This document shows positions 7,038 to 12,291 of a stretch of DNA of 12,291 nucleotides, one piece after another (position 1 is the stretch's first letter; every line of letters starts with the position of its first letter). The position numbers and the translations under genes are program-made. This stretch comes from Lachnospiraceae bacterium (lineage in GTDB: Bacteria > Bacillota_A > Clostridia > Lachnospirales > Lachnospiraceae). Location of the stretch: NCBI GenBank assembly GCA_009911175.1, contig QXWX01000148.1, positions 1 to 12,291 of the forward strand. Reading direction: 5' to 3'. The notes beneath the pieces are model-generated. The model saw only the letters and a program-made list of their open reading frames with translations, did not search any database and was not told where the DNA came from.

Positions 7038-7823
7038 TTAGAATTCACCTGTCTTCGGAGAAGTTGCTCCACTCGGATTTGTGGAAGTGCTTGTTCCAGC
7101 ATTATTGTTTGCTACATTATCTGCAGGCTTACGATCAATAACTTCACCAGTAGTTCTGTTTATTGTTACTACAGTGCCATCCTGTAATGTTTTGCAAAGA
7201 ACAAATGCACCATTGCGTGGTACAGTGAAGGTAACATCATTGTTCGGTCCAACTGTAGCAACATATACTTCCCATACACCAGAACCTGGTGCTGTCTGCT
7301 GCATAAGGTACGTGGTATCTCCTGGCTTTAAGCCTTCAGCGGCAGCGCCTAAATCAGCCAGCTGGAAAGTCACAACGCCGCCACCCTCAGGCACACCATA
7401 CTTGAAATTGATATCACCATCAAGTACTGGAATTATATCAATCTTAGTTTCATCAAAATCAAAGCCATTATCTTTGTAAATATTAATAACTTTCTCTTCC
7501 GTAAGAGACTCCCGTACGCCTTGGCTTAACTCTCTGAACGATGTATCCACCCGATTACCTTTTGCATCACGGGCTAAAATATAAGCATTTGTGTACCCTG
7601 TGAGATTACCAAACTCATCATAATCCGGAACAAAATGCATGTTTGAATTGCCATTTGGTCCGATCTGCTTAATATGGTCAGGACTCCAAAGATTTTCTTT
7701 GCTATATGACGTACCTGTAGCTGCGAAAGCTGTCATGCTTAATCCTAAGCACATTGCTGCTGTCAGAGCGACCGCAACAATCTTCTTTGATGATTTAGTG
7801 CCTTTCGAAGGCATAAATTTCAC
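7038..7823 (-). CDS. Secreted SPKTG-motif surface protein, cassette B
   Basis: This is a paralogue of cassette A in opposite orientation, 261 residues from a GTG at 7821-7823, or 258 from the ATG at 7812-7814. Neither start has a clear ribosome binding site, unlike cassette A. The ATG start aligns with the leader of the third copy. The signal peptide spans roughly residues 14-36 (IVAVALTAAMCLGLSMTAFA). The mature domain shares the beta-rich VTFQLADLG, APGSGVWEVYVATVG and RTTGEVIDRKPADN stretches with A, but the first half is much more diverged. It too ends in SPKTGEF immediately before the stop, with no membrane tail. It has its own hairpin terminator downstream. The poor start region raises the possibility that it is a weakly expressed or donor copy. 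Confidence 0.8.
   Translation of the reverse strand: MKFMPSKGTKSSKKIVAVALTAAMCLGLSMTAFAATGTSYSKENLWSPDHIKQIGPNGNSNMHFVPDYDEFGNLTGYTNAYILARDAKGNRVDTSFRELSQGVRESLTEEKVINIYKDNGFDFDETKIDIIPVLDGDINFKYGVPEGGGVVTFQLADLGAAAEGLKPGDTTYLMQQTAPGSGVWEVYVATVGPNNDVTFTVPRNGAFVLCKTLQDGTVVTINRTTGEVIDRKPADNVANNNAGTSTSTNPSGATSPKTGEF
7719..7788 (-). repeat. Conserved signal-peptide DNA block, copy in cassette B
   Basis: This block matches 5771-5840 in reverse complement at 69 of 70 bases. Directly upstream (7774-7798 on the minus strand) it is identical over 25 bases to the window end (12267-12291). Confidence 0.85.
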
Positions 7824-7887
7824 TACACAATGGCATCCATTTTCTCGTCAAAATCGACATCAATTCTTGAAAAGTCTACTGCCTATA

Positions 7888-7897
7888 TAGTATACTA
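7888..7897. promoter_or_regulatory. TAGTATACTA palindrome upstream of cassette B
   Basis: A perfect 10-bp palindrome lies about 75 bp before the cassette B start and contains TATACT, a plausible -10 box on the minus strand, though no good -35 is spaced from it. The same palindrome, preceded by TT, occurs at 12159-12168 about 100 bp before the third copy. It therefore belongs to a shared leader and may be a promoter element or operator. Confidence 0.5.
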
Positions 7898-7916
7898 AAA
7901 GTATTCCAAAAATAAA

Positions 7917-7945
7917 TGGAAATCCGAGAAATCTTTGTATATTAT
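7917..7945 (+). promoter_or_regulatory. Candidate promoter of the ATPase/nuclease gene at 7997
   Basis: TGGAAA (7917-7922), a 17-bp spacer and TATTAT (7940-7945) give four and five matches to the housekeeping consensus boxes. It is divergent from cassette B and would start near 7952, leaving a leader of about 45 nt. Confidence 0.4.
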
Positions 7946-7996
7946 ATTCGAAGCAGAAGCATAATTACACTGTTTCTGGAAAAGGGAGCATAGCAT

Positions 7997-9580
7997 ATGG
8001 GAAGATTTTTAAATCCGGATAGCAGCGCCTTTCAGGTTGCACTGAATTCGGAGATTTATGTTGACAAGACTGGTCTGCTTGAATATACGAACAGAGTACT
8101 GGATACGAACCAGGCACTGATATGCAACAGCAGACCGCGGCGTTTTGGCAAATCAATTACTGCCAATATGCTGACTGCATATTATAGCAAAGGCTGTGAT
8201 TCCGAGCAGATGTTCGCTGAAAGGATCATTGGGAGCAGCAAGTTTTTCAGACATCATCTGAATCAATATGATGTGATTCATTTTGATGTACAATGGTGCT
8301 TATCTCCGGCAAAGTCTGTCAATACAGTCGTATCTTATATTGAAACCAACATTATACAAGAGTTAGAGAATGCATTTCCTGATATAGATCTTCAATCTGC
8401 AGAATCTTTAGCAGAGGCATTATCCTATATCAACAGTACAACGGGCAGAAAATTTATTATTATCATAGACGAATGGGATGTCCTGATTCGTGACGAGGCT
8501 GCCAATATCTCGATACAGGAGGAATATATCAATTTTCTACGCGGGCTGTTCAAAGGAACAGAACCAACAAAATTTCTTCATCTTGCATATTTAACCGGGA
8601 TTTTGCCGATCAAAAAATTGAAGACTCAGTCTGCGCTGAACAATTTTGATGAGTTCACGATGCTGAATGCCAGCATACTTGCTCCATATGTTGGATTTAC
8701 AAAAGAGGAAGTACGAGCGCTTTGTAAAAAATATAACCGTGATTTTGAAGAAACGGTACACTGGTATGACGGATATTTGCTCTCAGAGTGTCACGTATAT
8801 AATCCAAAGGCCGTTGTGAGTGCATTGATACGAGGTGACTTTCAGAGCTATTGGTCGCAGACCGGTACCTATGAATCAATCCTTCCATTGATAAATATGG
8901 ATTTTGACGGACTGAAAACCGCTGTCCTTGAAATGATTGCCGGTGAAGCGGTCAAGGTTAAGACCATTTCCTATCAGAATGATATGGTCACATTTAAAAA
9001 TAAGGATGATGTGCTTACTTTACTGATTCATCTGGGATATTTTGCTTATGACGAGAAAAATAAAACAGCATTTGTTCCCAATGAAGAGATCAGGAGTGAG
9101 CTTATAGATGCGGTAGAAGATACTCAATGGAATGAGTTTGAAGAACTGCGGTATCAGTCGGATGAACTGCTCCGTGCGACTTTGGATCGGGATTGTGCTG
9201 CCGTTGCGGAAACAATAGAAGAAATCCATTCCGGATATGCCTCTGCGATCGCTTATAACAATGAAAATTCATTGAGCAGTGTGCTGAGTATTGCATATCT
9301 TGGCGCAATGCGGTATTATTTCAAACCGATCCGCGAATTACCCACAGGGCGGGGATTTGCAGATCTGGTATTTCTTCCGAAAAGAGAATATCCGGATATT
9401 CCGGCGCTGATTGTGGAACTCAAATGGAATCAATCCGCCGAAACAGCGATTCAGCAGATAAGAGAGAAAAAATATGTCGCTTCCGTGGAGAATTATACTG
9501 GTGATATTTTATTTGTTGGGATAAACTATAGTAAAAAAAACAAAGAGCATACATGTATGATCAAGAAATTTAATAAATAA
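7997..9580 (+). CDS. AAA-ATPase-like protein with C-terminal PD-(D/E)XK nuclease domain
   Basis: This protein of 527 residues has the layout of the family usually annotated as AAA-ATPase-like (formerly DUF1703-type) proteins, common in Clostridia and Bacteroidetes and mostly of unknown role. The N-terminal P-loop SRPRRFGKS (about 45-53) is followed by Walker B FIIIIDEWD (D158, E159). The middle has the family-style HWYDGYLL. The C-terminal nuclease-like core is GFADLVFL (D456) then LIVELKW (E474, K476), matching the D...ExK pattern. It is therefore probably a cytosolic NTPase coupled to a nuclease fold. AAGGGAG precedes the ATG by about 10 nt. It is divergent from cassette B and stands upstream of an XRE regulator. 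Defence or mobile-element function is possible but unproven. Confidence 0.88.
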   Translation: MGRFLNPDSSAFQVALNSEIYVDKTGLLEYTNRVLDTNQALICNSRPRRFGKSITANMLTAYYSKGCDSEQMFAERIIGSSKFFRHHLNQYDVIHFDVQWCLSPAKSVNTVVSYIETNIIQELENAFPDIDLQSAESLAEALSYINSTTGRKFIIIIDEWDVLIRDEAANISIQEEYINFLRGLFKGTEPTKFLHLAYLTGILPIKKLKTQSALNNFDEFTMLNASILAPYVGFTKEEVRALCKKYNRDFEETVHWYDGYLLSECHVYNPKAVVSALIRGDFQSYWSQTGTYESILPLINMDFDGLKTAVLEMIAGEAVKVKTISYQNDMVTFKNKDDVLTLLIHLGYFAYDEKNKTAFVPNEEIRSELIDAVEDTQWNEFEELRYQSDELLRATLDRDCAAVAETIEEIHSGYASAIAYNNENSLSSVLSIAYLGAMRYYFKPIRELPTGRGFADLVFLPKREYPDIPALIVELKWNQSAETAIQQIREKKYVASVENYTGDILFVGINYSKKNKEHTCMIKKFNK

Positions 9581-9628
9581 GGGTTCAAGTGATTGATCAA
9601 ATGTAGAATTGTTGTTTCGAAATAAACG

Positions 9629-9644
9629 TCGCATATTATTGCGA
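9629..9644. other. Small hairpin after the ATPase/nuclease gene
   Basis: TCGCA (9629-9633) and TGCGA (9640-9644) form a 5-bp stem with a 6-nt loop, followed by TTTAAATTAATTCT. It may be a weak terminator about 50 nt after the stop at 9580. Confidence 0.25.
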
Positions 9645-9695
9645 TTTAAATTAATTCTCTGTTTTGTAGCATATGCCTCCGAAGCTGATAATAAA

Positions 9696-9704
9696 TGTTA
9701 TAAT
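9696..9704 (+). promoter_or_regulatory. Extended -10 promoter of the XRE gene
   Basis: TGTTATAAT contains a perfect TATAAT (9699-9704) with the TGn extension. No good -35 lies at the expected spacing, as is usual for extended -10 promoters. Start would be near 9711, about 67 nt before the ATG. Confidence 0.5.
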
Positions 9705-9777
9705 CAAAGAAAGTATTTACATTTTTAGACATTTATTCAAAAAATTCGGGACCATCCCCTTACTATGGAGGTGTGCT

Positions 9778-10182
9778 ATGGCGAATATACAGCTTGCGTA
9801 CAATTTAAAAAGATATCGGAAAGCTTACAATTATACCCAGCAGAAATTAGCTGACAAAATCAGTATCTCCAGACAAGCATATTCCAATTATGAAATCGGA
9901 AAACGGGTACCTGATCTGGATTTGCTGGCAAAGCTGTGTGATGTGTATTCCATTACATTAGATGAACTTGTACGACAGCCGTACGCCCCCGCAGAGTGTA
10001 AAGACCCAAAAGCTGTTTATCATATTTGCTACAGACATAACATGAAGGATATTCTTTATCTGACGGATAAAGAGATTGAATTTGTGTTGGAATACCGTGG
10101 AGCAGAATGGGAAAAACAGTATCTGATCGCATATGTGCTGGATATGATGAACAGGCAGGACAGGGAATCACATCTGCGATGA
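9778..10182 (+). CDS. XRE-family helix-turn-helix regulator
   Basis: This small protein of 134 residues is a likely DNA-binding transcription regulator. The N-terminal 65 residues form the Cro/CI-type fold: LAYNLKRYRKAYNYTQQKLA, then ISRQAYSNYEIGKRVPDLDL with the recognition helix, then LAKLCDVYSITLDELV. The rest (about 70-134) has no recognised domain; YLTDKEIEFVLEYRGAEWEK looks helical and may mediate dimerisation. The ATG at 9778 is chosen over upstream starts because GGAGGTG (9767-9773) lies just before it and the HTH begins right after. A longer frame from 9673 has no support. Its last codons form the first unit of a 40-bp tandem repeat. It may control itself or the flanking ATPase/nuclease genes, but no operator was identified. 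Confidence 0.88.
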   Translation: MANIQLAYNLKRYRKAYNYTQQKLADKISISRQAYSNYEIGKRVPDLDLLAKLCDVYSITLDELVRQPYAPAECKDPKAVYHICYRHNMKDILYLTDKEIEFVLEYRGAEWEKQYLIAYVLDMMNRQDRESHLR

Positions 10183-10300
10183 ATTAATAAACAGGCAGGA
10201 TTGAGGGTTACATATTCGCTGAATTAATGAACAGGCAGGATAGATGCTCACATACATACTGAATTGATAAGCAGGCAGGACAGATGATATCTGCCTGCTT
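10141..10300 (+). repeat. Four 40-bp imperfect tandem repeats
   Basis: Units begin at 10141, 10181, 10221 and 10261. Each starts GAATTAAT-like (GATATGAT in the first) and carries ACAGGCAGGA, or GCAGGCAGGA in the last, at exactly the same offset (10151, 10191, 10231, 10271). The second halves of the units differ more. Unit 1 encodes the XRE C-terminus; units 2-4 lie after the stop. The period is not a multiple of three, so the extra units are not in-frame repeats. Confidence 0.9.
10269..10300. terminator. Bidirectional hairpin terminator between convergent genes
   Basis: AAGCAGGCAG (10269-10278) pairs perfectly with CTGCCTGCTT (10291-10300) around a 12-nt loop. It is built from the last tandem unit and sits between the XRE stop and the stop of the minus-strand ATPase gene at 10315, so it can serve both. 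Confidence 0.65.
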
Positions 10301-10314
10301 GCTGTTTCAAGTAG

Positions 10315-11931
10315 TTACACGACTGCTTCAATAATATGTTTATCACCGACAGTCCGATCAAACACTCCGGTTTCCTTTTTCTTGTTAAAGTTAAAACTCA
10401 GCATATAGCCTGTCTGCTTATGATAAATATCCAGATACTCCGCAAGCTGTGCTTCTCCCCGTTCATGATACTCTTTTCCGTGCCACAACTTCATTTCGAT
10501 TATAAATTGTTCTCCTCTGTAATCCACGATTACATCTGTCCGCTTTTTATCTCTTGTCTCTGATTCAATGTAATAATTCCCTGTACCATTAATAATCGGC
10601 CTGAGATACAGCAGGAAAAATCTTCTTCCATAGTCCTCAATAAATTTTTTGTCCTTGTCCCCATATAATTCCTGAAAATGAATTACAAACTTTTCGAGGA
10701 TTCTTCTTACATTAAGATGTCCATCTATCAGAAAGCCATTTTTATCCAAAAAAGAGGCCTGTGTAATATTATTTTCTTTCCACTCTTCTGAAGTTAAAAA
10801 TCTGTTATACAGGCGTGTTTCAAAAATACGGTTTGAGATCACAATTGTGGCTCCGTCACGCTTTGCAAAACCGAACATAATTGCGATATCGATTTCTTCC
10901 AGATCCGGATTATATAGAATCTTGTCCCCATTAAACAGCAGTTTACTGAGCACACGCTCTAATTCCGGATAAGATTCCAGCTTGTGATTTAGAGAATCAA
11001 ACAACGTATTTTTTTCCAGCAAAAGTATTCTGACTGCTGCAAGAAAACCTTCTTTGGTCCAGACTTCGGAAGAATTTTTGAATGCTGATGTTCCTGGAAG
11101 CTCCTCGTCCATGATTTTACATAAACGGCACACAAGAAAAGGATATCCGGATGTCTCGTCAAAGATCAGACCTGCTATCTGGTCAACGTTCATTCCGGTA
11201 TGTTCATCGGATTCATATTCCTGCAGCATCCCGGCGATCTCTTCCTTTGAAAAACTCATATCTACTTTAAAATCTACAGCAATATTCCAGGGACTGTTCA
11301 TCTTGTGAACTTCTTCCGGGCGCAGCTTCCTCTTCAGATTTTTTACGTCATACACACCTGCTAATATAACAGAATGAAAAGTTTTGGTTCCCTTCCGTTC
11401 TCTTTGAAGATAATAATTTCGTAATTGTGAAAGAAAATCTAAAAACACCTGATTATTTGACGCTGTGTCAACTTCATCAATCATTAGAACAATCGGCTTA
11501 ACAGAATGCTTACATATAGTCATCAAATATTGGAAAAGCTGCATCAGATAAAATGTTTCCTGCTGTTTCACAGCGTCTTCCAGTTCTTTTACCGCATGTT
11601 TGAGCGGTTCTGGGGTGTCTTTATACGCTGTATGAAACTCCTCTAAAAAGCAGCCGGCAAATGCGCGAGAAAATGAATTTTCATTTTCATACATCTCACT
11701 CCCTATACTCTGAAAATCCAGGAATATAACAGTATATTCATTTCTCAGATAAATCGCCAGAGCTGTCAGAGTTGTTGTTTTTCCATATTGCCGTGCACGG
11801 TTTACAGCAAAGTAGTTTCCTTTTTCTATCATCTTTCTCATCTGTTCCAGACGGCTGTTTAAGTTGATCATATAGTGCTTTTTAGGTACGCATAAGCCCG
11901 TAATATTAAATTCTCTTCTCATCAATTGCAT
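10315..11931 (-). CDS. AAA-family ATPase with C-terminal PD-(D/E)XK-like domain
   Basis: This protein of 538 residues from the first ATG also combines an NTPase and a nuclease-like domain, but it is clearly different in sequence from the one at 7997. Its P-loop is NRARQYGKTTT (K51, T52) and its Walker B is IVLMIDEVD (D152, E153). LRNYYLQRER and SVILAGVYDV resemble the sensor region of the same ATPase class. The C-terminal core has TDVIVDYRGEQFIIEMKLW with D466 and E479-x-K481, followed by EAQLAEYLDIYHKQ. The ATG at 11922 (the fourth residue) is better spaced from AAGGG than the one at 11931, so the true protein may be 535 residues. It is convergent with the XRE gene. Biological role is unknown; an accessory or defence-type role is an inference from domain type and setting. 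Confidence 0.85.
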   Translation of the reverse strand: MQLMRREFNITGLCVPKKHYMINLNSRLEQMRKMIEKGNYFAVNRARQYGKTTTLTALAIYLRNEYTVIFLDFQSIGSEMYENENSFSRAFAGCFLEEFHTAYKDTPEPLKHAVKELEDAVKQQETFYLMQLFQYLMTICKHSVKPIVLMIDEVDTASNNQVFLDFLSQLRNYYLQRERKGTKTFHSVILAGVYDVKNLKRKLRPEEVHKMNSPWNIAVDFKVDMSFSKEEIAGMLQEYESDEHTGMNVDQIAGLIFDETSGYPFLVCRLCKIMDEELPGTSAFKNSSEVWTKEGFLAAVRILLLEKNTLFDSLNHKLESYPELERVLSKLLFNGDKILYNPDLEEIDIAIMFGFAKRDGATIVISNRIFETRLYNRFLTSEEWKENNITQASFLDKNGFLIDGHLNVRRILEKFVIHFQELYGDKDKKFIEDYGRRFFLLYLRPIINGTGNYYIESETRDKKRTDVIVDYRGEQFIIEMKLWHGKEYHERGEAQLAEYLDIYHKQTGYMLSFNFNKKKETGVFDRTVGDKHIIEAVV

Positions 11932-12249
11932 TACCCTTCTAAATAGTTGATAAACGGTTGAAAGGTTGTTTTTTTCTAAACATACGGAGGGATTTCTGTG
12001 CTTGTTGCATAGAGATATTCAACTTGCATTACATTTTTTTAATATCGTTTTTGGGAATTTCAAAATGATATCCTACCTCAACAATACCCTTGGCTTCACT
12101 GTCTCATGCAATCTTATCAAATATTATGCACATACTCACCTTTTCTAGTTTATGTGTTTAGTATACTAATAAATTGCGGCAATTTCAAGATTAGGCAGAA
12201 AATTTGAGAAGAAAACGAGGTGACTTTTGCGGTAATATACGACAAATAT
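11932..12249. other. 318-bp gap before the third cassette copy
   Basis: The left part holds no gene I can support. A short TTG-started frame (11966-12148) and a GTG four-codon frame after GGAGGG at 11986 look accidental. The right part (from 12159) resembles the leader of cassette B, including TAGTATACTA, TTTCAAGA-like and GAGAAAA-like words. Confidence 0.6.
12159..12185 (+). promoter_or_regulatory. TAGTATACTA box plus operator-like palindrome upstream of the third copy
   Basis: TAGTATACTA (12159-12168) is identical to the box upstream of cassette B. Three bases after it, AAATTGC-G-GCAATTT (12171-12185) is a perfect 7+7 inverted repeat. If TATACT is a -10 box, the palindrome covers the transcription start, a classic repressor position. 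Cassette B lacks this second palindrome. Confidence 0.4.
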
Positions 12250-12291
12250 ATGCCTGAAAAAAGGCGCTAAATCATCAAAGAAGATTGTTGC
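12250..12291 (+). pseudogene. Start of a third SPKTG-type cassette (T), truncated by the window and apparently frameshifted
   Basis: The final 25 bases (12267-12291) are identical to the cassette B signal-peptide start, and the preceding ATGCC...AAAGGC-CTAAATC bases also align with it. Relative to B there is one extra base in an A-run (12257-12262). As a result the ATG at 12250 runs into TAA at 12268-12270 after six codons, while the conserved frame (AKSSKKIV) has no ATG, GTG or TTG after the upstream TAA at 12233. The copy therefore looks untranslatable from its own start, unless an unusual start, slippage or a downstream start is used. The rest lies outside the window. Confidence 0.55.

Noticed and set aside
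7081..7479. 132-codon plus-strand frame over cassette B
   Set aside because: It is antisense to cassette B, whose frame is confirmed by homology to cassette A.
9673..9777. N-terminal extension of the XRE protein
   Set aside because: The extension covers the TATAAT promoter region, and a strong GGAGGTG site with the HTH directly after supports the ATG at 9778.
10141..10300. CRISPR array
   Set aside because: The repeats are directly adjacent with a 40-bp period and imperfect along their length; there are no conserved repeat/unique spacer alternation and no cas genes.
11966..12148. 60-codon plus-strand frame
   Set aside because: It has a TTG start without a ribosome binding site and a Phe/Leu-rich AT-driven composition, with no domain.

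Overview
The window looks like chromosomal DNA of a low-to-moderate GC Gram-positive gut Clostridia, most likely a Lachnospiraceae member. This is inferred from gene content and codon style: a Wzz-like polymerisation regulator, UDP-glucose dehydrogenase, an LCP glycopolymer ligase, a class B sortase with SPKTG-type substrates, and AAA-ATPase/PD-(D/E)XK fusion proteins. No rRNA, tRNA, transposase or CRISPR array is visible.

Layout. (1) 1-3220: a sigma-A type promoter (160-188) drives a polysaccharide co-polymerase gene (284-1744). After a coding-like orphan fragment (1716-1931) comes UDP-glucose 6-dehydrogenase (1982-3220), which makes UDP-glucuronate for capsule or exopolysaccharide. (2) 3221-6518: a 542-bp regulatory gap with two promoters and a possible leader peptide precedes an apparent cell-envelope operon. 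The operon encodes an LCP protein (3763-4890), sortase B (4923-5696) and a secreted SPKTG-motif protein, here called cassette A (5760-6518). (3) 6519-7823: a second, convergent SPKTG protein (cassette B, minus strand). The two cassettes share an almost identical signal-peptide DNA block and an almost identical ~95-110 bp downstream block that folds into hairpins, so the locus is a large imperfect inverted duplication. (4) 7997-11931: an AAA-ATPase/PD-(D/E)XK protein, a small XRE-family regulator whose 3' end runs into four 40-bp tandem repeats ending in a terminator hairpin, and a convergent second ATPase/PD-(D/E)XK protein. (5) 12159-12291: the leader and first bases of a third copy of the cassette (T), cut by the window edge and apparently out of frame with its obvious ATG.

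How it fits together. The first two blocks build and attach surface material. Ugd and the Wzz-like protein serve polysaccharide synthesis, LCP joins glycopolymer to the wall, and sortase B presumably handles the SPKTG proteins. The most unusual signal is the family of SPKTG cassettes. They have DNA-conserved ends, diverged middles, opposite orientations, only one copy (A) with a strong ribosome binding site behind the sortase, and sorting motifs that end two residues before the stop with no hydrophobic tail. The arrangement resembles an expression site plus donor cassettes for surface variation by recombination. That is inference, not demonstrated here. The inverted B and T leaders also bracket the ATPase/nuclease block, which could be a defence-like or accessory island.
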